Origin: Ferrimicrobium sp.
GTDB taxonomy: Bacteria > Actinomycetota > Acidimicrobiia > Acidimicrobiales > Acidimicrobiaceae
DNA length: 51,935 nt
NCBI RefSeq assembly: GCF_027364955.1
Contig: NZ_DAHXOI010000016.1
Location: 1 to 51,935, forward strand
Direction: 5' to 3'
In this document: positions 16,863 to 25,683 of the stretch, piece by piece
How positions within the stretch are numbered: the first letter of the stretch is position 1
Layout of the letters: each line of letters opens with the position of its first letter
Position numbers and translations under genes: made by a program
The notes under the pieces: generated by a model
What the model saw: the letters and a program-made list of their open reading frames with translations, nothing else
What the model was told of the DNA's origin: nothing
Database searches by the model: none

Positions 16863-18023
16863 TCACCGCAGAATCTCCCCGATCCTCTCGGCGGCCCGTT
16901 GGTCCTCCTCGCCAACTGCGTCGGTGTAGTGGCGAGCCATATGGGTGGTGGACCAACCCATGCGAGCTTGCTTCTGACGCTCACTTACCACGGAATCTAA
17001 GACCGTGGCAGCAAAGTGACGGAATGAGTGCAGGTGAATGTCGGGAGCGATTTCGTGACGAGCCCTAAAACTTGCAAAGTTCTTCGAGAACACATCGGGA
17101 TAGGGTGGAGTCTCACCCCCTGGTACAAATGAGAACAAGAAAGCATCCTCGCCTAGTACACATTCCGATCGCGTGGCAAGGTCGAGCTGTTCGTCTCGCA
17201 GTTGTGCCAAGAGTGCAAGGGTTTCGGCATCGACCGAGAGTTTCCTTACCGAAACCTTTGTCTTTGGAGCCTTGACCGAGATCCCGCCAGCTCCAATGAC
17301 GACTCCCTCATCGACTCGGAGCTCCCCAGTCACAAAGTTGATGTCATTGAGTCTGAGTGCTGCGATCTCACCCCGTCGCATACCGGTCGCGATCGCTAGG
17401 CGGACAAAGACATAGAGCCGAAGATCATCTCCCTTGGCAAGCGTTGCAAGAATCGCTCGCACCTCTTCGATACTCGGGGCACGAACTGGCTCACGACGAT
17501 GTCCCTTGGGACGTTCAGCTCCAGAGACGGGGTTGGGGATCATGCCATTGGACCACTTGCCAGCGAGCTTGCAGGCTCGATACAGGATTGCCCTGACCTG
17601 TCTGATTCCAGACTCTCCGAGCCCATGATCTGAGAGCTCACGAAAGTACTGCTCGACTTCGTAGATACCCGTTGTAGCAATGGGTCTTTCGCCGATGCGA
17701 TTGTAGATGTGGCTATCCCAGAGTTGTTGATAGCTCAGTTGGGTCTTGGGTGAGAGATCATCCCAACCGTTTGCCTTCCAGGCTGCGATCGCATCGTTAA
17801 AGGTTGTTCGCTTTCCCCACTTCGATCTGGAAGGCCCCTCAGAGACGGGTTCTGGAATCTCATCTAAGAGGAGCAACTGACGAGCGAGTTCACGTTCGGC
17901 ATCTCGCTTTGGGCCAACGAAGGTGAAATAGCGATGTCTGACCTTACCCGAGGGATCCCTGCCAACGAAGATCCTTAGCTCCCAGACGTTGGGAGGCCTT
18001 CTCAAGCGAATCGACCCTGCCAT
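16863..18023 (-). CDS. Tyrosine-type site-specific integrase of the tRNA-Arg(UCG) element
   Basis: The 386-aa protein has an N-terminal arm-binding region, a SAM-like core-binding domain (about 75-165) and a catalytic domain. Catalytic residues are R216 (TGMRRGE), H332 and R335 (HSFRH), W357 in the position of the second His/Trp, and Y366 (ARHYTDAV). The set is complete. GGGAGG five bases before ATG 18023 fixes the start; the open frame runs further upstream only because it crosses the tRNA. The gene is read away from the tRNA 3' end, about 100 bp from it, the standard arrangement for tRNA-targeting integrases. It should recombine the 44-bp att copies at 12579 and 18121. Confidence 0.93.
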   Translation of the reverse strand: MAGSIRLRRPPNVWELRIFVGRDPSGKVRHRYFTFVGPKRDAERELARQLLLLDEIPEPVSEGPSRSKWGKRTTFNDAIAAWKANGWDDLSPKTQLSYQQLWDSHIYNRIGERPIATTGIYEVEQYFRELSDHGLGESGIRQVRAILYRACKLAGKWSNGMIPNPVSGAERPKGHRREPVRAPSIEEVRAILATLAKGDDLRLYVFVRLAIATGMRRGEIAALRLNDINFVTGELRVDEGVVIGAGGISVKAPKTKVSVRKLSVDAETLALLAQLRDEQLDLATRSECVLGEDAFLFSFVPGGETPPYPDVFSKNFASFRARHEIAPDIHLHSFRHFAATVLDSVVSERQKQARMGWSTTHMARHYTDAVGEEDQRAAERIGEILR

Positions 18024-18043
18024 GGACACCTCCCGTGACAAAT

Positions 18044-18066
18044 GTTGGGTTTTGTGTTGGGTTGAG
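18044..18066 (+). repeat. Paired GTTGGGTT motifs near the right att site (candidate arm sites)
   Basis: GTTGGGTT (18044-18051) and GTTGGGTTGAG (18056-18066) lie between the integrase start and the tRNA. They mirror the pair at 12748-12770 at the other end of the element. Their presence at both ends and their direct orientation support an integrase-binding role. Confidence 0.5.
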
Positions 18067-18120
18067 AAGGATCGTAGCCTGGACCTTGCCACAGTTACTG
18101 CCTGTGAACTGGGAGAACTT

Positions 18121-18164
18121 GCGCGCTCGGAGAGATTCGAACTCCCAACCGCCTGATCCGAAGT
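18121..18164 (-). repeat. Right attachment site inside tRNA-Arg(UCG)
   Basis: The 44-bp direct repeat of 12579-12622 with one mismatch covers the anticodon loop through the 3' end of the tRNA. Integration here leaves the tRNA gene intact. The crossover must lie within the shared stretch. Confidence 0.8.
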
Positions 18165-18194
18165 CAGGTGCTCTATCCGTTGAGCTACGAGCGC
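18122..18194 (-). tRNA. tRNA-Arg (anticodon UCG)
   Basis: A 73-nt cloverleaf folds cleanly: acceptor GCGCTCG/CGAGCGC, D-stem GCTC/GAGC, anticodon stem CCTGA/TCAGG with loop CTTCGGA (anticodon TCG, reading CGA), T-stem GGGAG/CTCTC with loop TTCGAAT, and discriminator G. CCA is not encoded (the next bases are CGC). It is the integration target of the element to its left. Confidence 0.95.
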
Positions 18195-18199
18195 ATCTC

Positions 18200-19663
18200 C
18201 TACATGATAGTCAATGCCGCCGTATCCGGCGCGATCGGGCAACCGAGGTCACTGTTACCCATCAGGTAGGCATCGACGTGGTACGCCACCGATCGCCCCT
18301 CAGCAATGGCCCAGACAATCAGTGATTGTCCACGACGAGCATCTCCAGCAGCGAAGACTCCCTCTAGAGAGGTAGCAAAGCAGTCATCGACTTGGATGGT
18401 TCCCCGTTCCGAAAGAGCCGGCCGTTGTTCGGGATCAAACATCGATAGGTCTGGTCCAAGAAAGCCCATCGCCAACAGTACGAGGTCCGCCTCAATACGG
18501 CGCTCGGAATTAGCTACTCGCTGAAGTTTGCCGTCTTCGCTCATTGCCACTTCGGCAGTGATGAGAGCCGTCACCTGATCCGAAGCGTTGAGTTCGAATC
18601 GAACCGTCTCTCGAGCAAAGACGCGATCTCCACCCTCTTCGTGGGCAGAGGAGATCCGAAAGAGCGGCGGGTACGTCGGCCAAGGCGCGGTCTCTGGACG
18701 GCTATCTGAGGGTCTTGGCATGATCTCCAGCTGGACAACTTCTTTCGCTCCCTGCCGTAGTGCAGTGCCCAGGCAGTCGGCCCCGGTATCACCTCCCCCG
18801 AGAATTACCACCCGCTTGTCTGTCGCCACGGCTGGAGGTTCATAGGAACGATCATGCACTGCACGATTCGCATGAGGCAGATAATCCATAGCAGGGAGAA
18901 TACCGACCCCTTCACTACCTGGTACCTCAATGAGACGTGGGCGAGTGGCCCCTAGCGCGAGAACGACGGCATCAAACTCGTCTCGCAACTGCGCAAATGA
19001 GAGATCGTGACCGACCGTAGTGTTCGGGGAGAATGCAATACCTTCCGCCGTCAACTGCGCCAGCCGACGATCAAGGATCGCCTTCTCCATCTTGAACTCC
19101 GGTATCCCATAGCGCAGAAGCCCACCGATCCGATCAGCGCGTTCAAAGACTGTCACTGCGTGTCCCGCACGAACGAGCTGCTGCGCTGCGGCCAATCCAG
19201 CGGGTCCTGATCCAACGATCGCTACCTTGTAACCCGTAGGGTATGCCGACCGAATCGGTTCAACCCAACCGTGAGCAAACGCCATCTCGCTAATCGACTT
19301 CTCGATATATTCAATGGTGACCGCGTCTCGATTCAAGGCAAGAACGCAGGCCGTCTCGCAGGGAGCGGGGCAGAGACGTCCAGTGAACTCTGGGAAGTTA
19401 TTTGTCGCATGCAAACGTTCAGCAGCACTTGCCCATCGGTCTTTGCCAACCAGTTCATTCCATTCAGGAATCAAGTTCCCTAAGGGGCATCCTCGGTGGC
19501 AGAATGGGATCCCACAGTCCATACACCGCTGGGCTTGCACGATCTGTTCAGCGACGTCATCCTCGGCGTAGACCTCGTTCCAATCCCTCAGGCGAAGCGC
19601 TACCGGACGACGCACTGGATTGCGACGGGTGAATTTGAGAAAGCCTCTTGGGTCAGCCGCCAT
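18200..19663 (-). CDS. Glutamate synthase (NADPH) small subunit
   Basis: The 487-aa GltD protein has N-terminal cysteine sets for [4Fe-4S] centres (C47, C50, C55 and C59 in RCMDCGIPFCHRGCP, then LCPAPCETACV). An FAD-binding VAIVGSGPAGLAAA motif and an NADPH-binding VVILGGGDTGADC motif follow. It passes electrons from NADPH through FAD and Fe-S centres to the large subunit for conversion of glutamine and 2-oxoglutarate to two glutamates. The start MAADPRGFLKF at 19663 overlaps the gltB stop by one base (TGATG), so the pair is translationally coupled. The longer frame to 19783 only overlaps gltB. Its 3' end is six bases from the tRNA-Arg. Confidence 0.96.
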   Translation of the reverse strand: MAADPRGFLKFTRRNPVRRPVALRLRDWNEVYAEDDVAEQIVQAQRCMDCGIPFCHRGCPLGNLIPEWNELVGKDRWASAAERLHATNNFPEFTGRLCPAPCETACVLALNRDAVTIEYIEKSISEMAFAHGWVEPIRSAYPTGYKVAIVGSGPAGLAAAQQLVRAGHAVTVFERADRIGGLLRYGIPEFKMEKAILDRRLAQLTAEGIAFSPNTTVGHDLSFAQLRDEFDAVVLALGATRPRLIEVPGSEGVGILPAMDYLPHANRAVHDRSYEPPAVATDKRVVILGGGDTGADCLGTALRQGAKEVVQLEIMPRPSDSRPETAPWPTYPPLFRISSAHEEGGDRVFARETVRFELNASDQVTALITAEVAMSEDGKLQRVANSERRIEADLVLLAMGFLGPDLSMFDPEQRPALSERGTIQVDDCFATSLEGVFAAGDARRGQSLIVWAIAEGRSVAYHVDAYLMGNSDLGCPIAPDTAALTIM

Positions 19664-22600
19664 CAGTACCCCCGATCGAGTGTCGTAATCGCGTAACGGG
19701 CACCTTGGCGACGGTGAGCTCGATCCTGGAGAACGACCCGTTTGAGATCCTTTGGGTAGACACAGACGAAACTGCGTGACCAACCACCTTGTGCCGCCAA
19801 GATTGAGGACGCCTTCGCAGACCCCGTCAAGCGAGCATGTCGTTCGAGTAGATCCTTCAACAACGACTGTTGTTCCTCATCAATTGGATCGAGGTCAACC
19901 ATCTCCTGATTCACTCTGGCGGCAGCCTTTCCCGTAGGGTCCCAGAGGAAGGCCAAACCACCGGACATGCCGGCCGCGAAATTGCGTCCAATACTGCCGA
20001 TAATCACTACCACACCCCCTGTCATGTACTCACATCCATGGTCTCCGACACCCTCGACAACCGCACTCGCACCTGAGTTGCGAACTGCAAAACGTTCTCC
20101 CGCCCGACCGTGGACAAAAAGTTCTCCTTTGGTCGCCCCATACAGGGCAACATTGCCGATGACAACCGCCTTCTCCGCCACCACACCAACGGACATCGGA
20201 GGAGCAATGACGAGACGCCCTCCCGAGAGACCCTTCCCCACATAATCATTCGCGTCACCACGAAGCTCCATGGTCACACCAGGAGGGACAAAGGCCCCAA
20301 AGCTCTGTCCCGCTGAACCATCAAAGACCAACGAGACGGTATCAGGTGGCAGATAGTCGGAACCATACCGTCGCGTGACGAGATCGCCCAGGGTCGCGCC
20401 TACGGCACGGTCAGTGTTGTGGATCTCGTACTGTAATCGAATGGCTCCTGACCTGTTCAACCGAGGTTCGACCGCCTCAACGATCGCAGCGTTCATGCTG
20501 TTTTCCAGAATATTTTCCTGGGATCCAGGACGAAATCGGCGCGGTGCTCCCTCGTTGCGGTAGGTCAGCCGGTCGAGTCCTAAACGTTGAGCCGCCGAGG
20601 AATCACGTGGTTGTAGGAGGTCCGCACGGCCAATCGCCTCATCGAGTGAGTGCAGTCCGAGTTGGGCAAGATAGGCGCGAACCTCTTCGGCAATGTACTC
20701 AAAAAATGTCTCAACAAACTCGGGCTTTCCAGTGAACTTGCTTCGCAGCTCAGGGTTCTGCGTCGCGATGCCCACGGGACAGGTGTCGAGATGACAGGCG
20801 CGCATCATGATGCAACCGGATACCACGAGAGGAGCCGTCGCAAACCCATACTCCTCAGCCCCAAGGAGTGCGGCGACGATGACATCGCGACCAGTCTTGA
20901 GTTGTCCATCAACTTGTACGACTACTCGGTCGCGAAGCCCATTAACGACAAGCGTCTGCACCGTCTCAGCCAACCCCAGCTCCCATGGCCCTCCCGCGTG
21001 TTTGAGGGAGTTCAGCGGTGCGGCGCCCGTGCCACCATCTCCGCCTGAGATGAGGACAACGTCAGCGTGGGCCTTGACCACGCCAGCAGCGACCGTTCCC
21101 ACTCCGACCTCTGAAACAAGCTTGACATGCACACGCGCCCTAGGGTTGGCTGACTTCAGGTCATAGATGAGTTGCGCAAGATCTTCTATCGAATAGATGT
21201 CATGGTGGGGAGGTGGAGATATCAGACCAACTCCAGGGGTGGAGTTTCTCGTCTTGGCGATCCAAGGGTAGACCTTCTCGCCCGGCAGTTGTCCGCCCTC
21301 GCCTGGCTTTGCCCCCTGGGCCATCTTGATCTGGATATCATCCGCCGCGCTCAGGTACTCAATCGAGACCCCGAAACGGCCCGAAGCGATTTGACGAATC
21401 CTGGAACGCCGGTCAGTACCGTCGGGTCCTGGTTGTGATCGCTCGGGATCCTCTCCACCCTCGCCGGTGTTGGAGCGTCCCCCTAGGCGATTCATGGCGA
21501 TCGCCAGCGTCTCATGAGCCTCCTGCGAGATCGACCCATAGGACATAGCCCCCGTAGAGAACCGACTGATAATGGACTTGACCGACTCAACCTCCTCAAC
21601 GGGGATCGGTTGAACACTATCCGATCGAAGTTCCAAAAGCCCTCGGAGGGTATTCGCACGCCGACCAAGGTCATCTACCAGTGAGGTATACCGTCGGAAC
21701 ACATCTTGTTGCCGTTTGCGCGTCGAGTGTTGGAGCAAAAAGACTGTTTCCGGGTTAAAGAGGTGGTACTCACCATCGCGACGCCACTGATACTGGCCCC
21801 CCGTTGCAAGATTCTGATGGGCGAACTCTTCAGGGTGTTGGGTGTAGGCCCGATGGTGATGGGCCGCTACCACATCGGCGATCTCCACGAGACCAGCTCC
21901 CCCCATGGGTGAACGAGCCCCGGGAAAGTATTCGTCGACAACTTCTTGACTGAGGCCATAGATCTCAAAGATCTGCGCACCGGTGTAGGAGCCGATCGTC
22001 GAGATTCCCATCTTCGACATAATCTTGATAATCCCCTTGGTGGCCGCCTTCACGTAGTTACGGACCGCCACCCGCGGAGCGATATCGGGCAACACGCCCT
22101 CACGGATGAGATCGACAATAGAGTCGAACGCGAGATAGGGATTGACCGCCGCAGCACCAAAGCTAATAAGGGACGCAAAGTGGTGGACTTCTCGCGCATC
22201 GCCGCACTCGATCACCAACCCAGCCTGAGTCCGAAGCTTGGTGCGCACAAGATGGTGATGAATCGCCGATACTGCCAAGAGCGACGGGATCGGAGCGTGT
22301 TCCCAGTCGGCATGGCGATCCGAAAGAATCACCACCGCGAACCCGTCGCGGATCGCCTCCTCCGCTGCCACCCGGATGGCAGCAAGTGCTTTTTGGAGTC
22401 CCTTTGCACCTTCTGCGACGGGGTAGAGGATATCGATGACTTTTGCATTCAGATCCGGGTATTCACCATCGTCATTGATGTAGATGAGCTTGGCGAGTTC
22501 ATCGTTATCGATCACTGGGTGAGGAAGATGTATCTGGCGCACCGAGTTCGGACCAGGTTCAAGAAGATTCTTCTCGGGCCCGATCACCCCTTCGTACGAA

Positions 22601-24204
22601 GTGACCAACTCCTCCCGAATTGCATCAAGCGGGGGATTGGTTACCTGGGCAAAACGTTGATAGAAGAAGTCAAAGAAGGGCCTGGGGAGGCGCGAGCGAG
22701 CTGCCAGGGGTGTATCCGATCCCATCGAACCGATGGGCTCCTGAGCCTGGGTAGCCATCGGCAAAACAATGAGCCGCAACTCTTCCTCGGTATAGCCAAA
22801 CAGCTGCTGGCGTTGCACAACCGACCCGTGCTGGGGAACCAACATATACCGCGGCGGCAGCGAACTCAACGAGACTTGATGCTCGCGTAGCCAGTCACCC
22901 CATGGTCGCATCGTTGCGAGTGACTCCTTGACCTCAGCGTCGTCAAGTATTGTCCCTTTACCGGTGTCGACCAGGAAGATCCTGCCTGGTTCCAACCTTC
23001 CACGCGCGACCACCGACGAGGATGGGATATCGATCACTCCAACCTCTGAAGCGAGCACGACGATTCCTTCATCAGTGATCCAGTAGCGCGCTGGACGAAG
23101 GCCGTTGCGATCGAGCACCCCACCTACCATTTCTCCGTCGGTGAAGACCACTGCTGCTGGCCCATCCCAAGGCTCCATCAGCGAAGCATGGAACCGGTAG
23201 AAGTCACGGACCCTGGTATCCATCGAGGTATTGGCCTCCCAGGCCTCAGGGATCATCATCATGATGGCGTGTGGGAGGGAGCGACCGTGGAGGGCGAGCA
23301 TCTCGAAGACGCCGTCCAATGAGGCCGAATCGGACTCAGAGACATCGACAAGCGGAAAGGCGTCAGCGATATCACCTTCAACTAACTCTGAGGATAACTG
23401 TGATTCACGAGCTCGCATCCAGTTGCGATTGCCATCGATGGTGTTGATCTCGCCGTTATGTGCGATCATACGGAAGGGTTGTGCAAGTCGCCACGATGGG
23501 AACGTGTTGGTCGAGAAACGAGAGTGCACCAGCACAATGCCCGTTGAAAGCTGTGCATCCTGGAGATCAAGAAAGTACTGCTGCACCTGAGGGGCGGATA
23601 GCATCCCCTTGTAGATAAAGGTGCGACCTGACAGCGACGGGAAGTACAGCTCCGGTAGCGATTGCTCAATCTTGCGACGCAAGAGCCAAGCCTTACGTTC
23701 AAGGTGCACCCCCGTCGCTCCTTGACGATCCTCCAAGAACAACTGCACCATGTCGGGTTCACAGGATCGTGAGCCAGCACCGAGGATCTGACTGTTACGG
23801 GGTACTTCGCGACGATCGATAATCCGCCAACTTGACTGGTCAAGGAGTTGTTGCAGCTGCGCAAGCAGTTCCGCTCTGTCGCCATCAAGGAACAGGAGAC
23901 CAGTAACATAGGCACCCGGTGGCGGTAGCTGCCGATCACGTCTCCAAAACCCATCAGGGTTCTGGATGAGGATGCCTGCGCCATCCCCGGTATCAGGGTC
24001 AGAACCCATTGCACCACGATGCTCGAGGTTGACCAGCGCGTCAAGTCCCATCTGGATGAGCTTGTGTGAACCCTTCCCATGGAGATCGGCAAGAAACGCA
24101 ATCCCACAGGCGTCGTGCTCTAGACCTCGGGGGTACAGCGGTGGCATTGGGGTCGGTAACACCTGGCGGTCCTCTCTCGTGTTGTACGGCAGAAGGGACC
24201 CCAT
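19663..24204 (-). CDS. Glutamate synthase (ferredoxin/NADPH) large subunit
   Basis: The 1513-aa protein is the full length for GltB. The class II glutamine amidotransferase domain starts at the conserved Cys in HDACGIAFLADLHGKG (C33 from this start), which becomes the N-terminal nucleophile after propeptide removal. The FMN-binding synthase domain has LISGGDGGTGAAPLNS, followed by the 3Fe-4S cysteines in MRACHLDTCPVGIATQ. The C-terminal beta-helix domain has GERFAVRNSGASAVVEGVGDHG. It forms the ammonia-channelling part of the cytosolic glutamate synthase with GltD, encoded directly downstream. An ATG at 24147 (MPPLYPRGLEHDACG) is an alternative start; neither has a clear ribosome-binding site. 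Confidence 0.97.
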   Translation of the reverse strand: MGSLLPYNTREDRQVLPTPMPPLYPRGLEHDACGIAFLADLHGKGSHKLIQMGLDALVNLEHRGAMGSDPDTGDGAGILIQNPDGFWRRDRQLPPPGAYVTGLLFLDGDRAELLAQLQQLLDQSSWRIIDRREVPRNSQILGAGSRSCEPDMVQLFLEDRQGATGVHLERKAWLLRRKIEQSLPELYFPSLSGRTFIYKGMLSAPQVQQYFLDLQDAQLSTGIVLVHSRFSTNTFPSWRLAQPFRMIAHNGEINTIDGNRNWMRARESQLSSELVEGDIADAFPLVDVSESDSASLDGVFEMLALHGRSLPHAIMMMIPEAWEANTSMDTRVRDFYRFHASLMEPWDGPAAVVFTDGEMVGGVLDRNGLRPARYWITDEGIVVLASEVGVIDIPSSSVVARGRLEPGRIFLVDTGKGTILDDAEVKESLATMRPWGDWLREHQVSLSSLPPRYMLVPQHGSVVQRQQLFGYTEEELRLIVLPMATQAQEPIGSMGSDTPLAARSRLPRPFFDFFYQRFAQVTNPPLDAIREELVTSYEGVIGPEKNLLEPGPNSVRQIHLPHPVIDNDELAKLIYINDDGEYPDLNAKVIDILYPVAEGAKGLQKALAAIRVAAEEAIRDGFAVVILSDRHADWEHAPIPSLLAVSAIHHHLVRTKLRTQAGLVIECGDAREVHHFASLISFGAAAVNPYLAFDSIVDLIREGVLPDIAPRVAVRNYVKAATKGIIKIMSKMGISTIGSYTGAQIFEIYGLSQEVVDEYFPGARSPMGGAGLVEIADVVAAHHHRAYTQHPEEFAHQNLATGGQYQWRRDGEYHLFNPETVFLLQHSTRKRQQDVFRRYTSLVDDLGRRANTLRGLLELRSDSVQPIPVEEVESVKSIISRFSTGAMSYGSISQEAHETLAIAMNRLGGRSNTGEGGEDPERSQPGPDGTDRRSRIRQIASGRFGVSIEYLSAADDIQIKMAQGAKPGEGGQLPGEKVYPWIAKTRNSTPGVGLISPPPHHDIYSIEDLAQLIYDLKSANPRARVHVKLVSEVGVGTVAAGVVKAHADVVLISGGDGGTGAAPLNSLKHAGGPWELGLAETVQTLVVNGLRDRVVVQVDGQLKTGRDVIVAALLGAEEYGFATAPLVVSGCIMMRACHLDTCPVGIATQNPELRSKFTGKPEFVETFFEYIAEEVRAYLAQLGLHSLDEAIGRADLLQPRDSSAAQRLGLDRLTYRNEGAPRRFRPGSQENILENSMNAAIVEAVEPRLNRSGAIRLQYEIHNTDRAVGATLGDLVTRRYGSDYLPPDTVSLVFDGSAGQSFGAFVPPGVTMELRGDANDYVGKGLSGGRLVIAPPMSVGVVAEKAVVIGNVALYGATKGELFVHGRAGERFAVRNSGASAVVEGVGDHGCEYMTGGVVVIIGSIGRNFAAGMSGGLAFLWDPTGKAAARVNQEMVDLDPIDEEQQSLLKDLLERHARLTGSAKASSILAAQGGWSRSFVCVYPKDLKRVVLQDRAHRRQGARYAITTLDRGY

Positions 24205-24376
24205 TGACCCGTAGTCACTTCAGCATAGAGCACGATGACTGTCGGGCCACCCCCAAGATTTTCCTCTGCTGAAAGATCGCGTAACCCCCTCGATCATGGG
24301 CGCATCCTCGCCGCCCAGAGACGGGTCCGCATGCACCAGACCCAGTAGCGAGGCCCAACGTCGGAGATCTTTTCAG

Positions 24377-24404
24377 TTGTTTTGGGGAGTTGAGAACCTA
24401 CACT
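24377..24404 (+). promoter_or_regulatory. Possible promoter of the MarP-like protease gene
   Basis: TTGTTT at 24377-24382 and TACACT at 24399-24404, 16 bases apart, lie about 40 bases before the GTG at 24443. They sit in the 240-bp interval between the divergent gltB and protease genes. The call rests on motif matching only. Confidence 0.3.
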
Positions 24405-24442
24405 GATACCTTGTGCAGTTCTGTGTCGAGGTAAAGCGGTAA

Positions 24443-25648
24443 GTGTCAACCCCGTTCTTAGGTGCCATCTTCGGCTTCAACCTCGTGGATCTGGTCATCC
24501 TCGCTCTCGTTGCGTTCTCCGCTGCTCGAGGGCTGAAGGTAGGCGCAACCATCCAACTCGGCTCCTACATCGGATTTTGGGTTGGGCTTCTCGCTGGTGC
24601 GGTGCTCGCGCCCTACGCGGCTGCACCACTTCCAGCCGGCATCATACGCACGTTCATCTCCCTCGTGATTCTCTTTGGGCTCGCATCGATCACCTCGGCG
24701 CTGGGTAGGAGTCTCGGCAGTAGGATCAGTAGAAAACTGGACCGTTTTCATCTTGGAAAGATTGACGGCGGCGCAGGCGTCATCGTCTCCATCGCGGCGA
24801 CCTTATTGATCGTATGGATCGTCGCCGCACTCGCCCTCAATGCACCCTTCCAAGCACTCTCATCGGAAGTCTCTGGCTCAAGAATTGTTCAGGCTCTCGA
24901 TAAAATTCTCCCTCCCGCTCCAAGCGTGTTCGCCCAGGTTGACTCACTCTTTTCCACGGCTGGTTTCCCCCCCGTCTTTGCTTCGATTCCACCTGCGCTA
25001 GCTGGTCCGGTGCCGCTACCAAACTCCGCTGAGGTCAAAGCGATCGAGGCAAAGGTCTCGGCCTCGGTGCTCAAGGTCGAGGGCCTCGCCTGTTCGGAGA
25101 TCCAGGAGGGTTCCGCCTTTGTGGTTGCGCCTGGGTATGTAGCGACTAACGCACACGTTGTAGCGGGTGAACCGAGTACCTATGTGATCCAGAACGGTTC
25201 ACAACTCGCCGCAACTGTTATCTGGTATAACCCGCATCTCGATTTGGCGGTGTTGAAGGTCCCCGGGCTACAGGCTCCGGTCTTGCACTTTGATACCCAA
25301 GTCCAACCACGTGGCACCCAAGCGGTTGTACTGGGCTATCCCGAGGGTGGTCCACTGACCTATGGGTCCGCCGGAATCATGGCAGGCTTTGACGCCACTG
25401 GGCGCGACATCTACAACAAAGGCCTGACGACACGCCTGGTCTATGAGATCGACGCGATCGTCCGACCCGGTAACTCCGGTGGACCGTTAGTCAATTCTGC
25501 CGGTCAAGTGCTCGGCGTGGTGTTTTCCCGGTCTACTACCAATAACTACGTTGGTTTTGCGCTCGCCGCACCGGCGGTGGCCAAGGAGGTCCATGAGGCG
25601 CTCACCGAGCCACAACATCGGGTCTCCACAGAGGGTTGTGTGCCCTAA
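24443..25648 (+). CDS. MarP-like membrane-anchored trypsin-type serine protease
   Basis: The 401-aa protein has about four N-terminal membrane helices (residues 14-135, CvpA/colicin-V-production-like) followed by an extracytoplasmic chymotrypsin-fold domain. The catalytic triad is H238 (TNAHVV), D267 (DLAVLKV) and S345 (GNSGGP). C217 and C399 fall where the disulfide of mycobacterial MarP sits, just before the protease domain and near the C-terminus. MarP cleaves peptidoglycan-related targets and is needed for acid tolerance in mycobacteria; a similar job would suit an acidophile, but that is inference. GTG start, with GAGGTAA upstream. The hydrolase gene follows, with its start 35 bases downstream of the stop. 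Confidence 0.9.
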   Translation: MSTPFLGAIFGFNLVDLVILALVAFSAARGLKVGATIQLGSYIGFWVGLLAGAVLAPYAAAPLPAGIIRTFISLVILFGLASITSALGRSLGSRISRKLDRFHLGKIDGGAGVIVSIAATLLIVWIVAALALNAPFQALSSEVSGSRIVQALDKILPPAPSVFAQVDSLFSTAGFPPVFASIPPALAGPVPLPNSAEVKAIEAKVSASVLKVEGLACSEIQEGSAFVVAPGYVATNAHVVAGEPSTYVIQNGSQLAATVIWYNPHLDLAVLKVPGLQAPVLHFDTQVQPRGTQAVVLGYPEGGPLTYGSAGIMAGFDATGRDIYNKGLTTRLVYEIDAIVRPGNSGGPLVNSAGQVLGVVFSRSTTNNYVGFALAAPAVAKEVHEALTEPQHRVSTEGCVP

Positions 25649-25683
25649 ACAGGCTTTTCTAGATGGAGCTAGGCTGCTCTGGT

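Noticed and set aside
18023-18242. Longer N-terminus of the integrase (open frame to 18242)
   Set aside because: The extra 73 codons run through tRNA-Arg and non-coding DNA. A good ribosome-binding site fixes the start at 18023.
21946-22890. 314-aa plus frame within gltB
   Set aside because: Antisense shadow of the highly conserved glutamate synthase large subunit.
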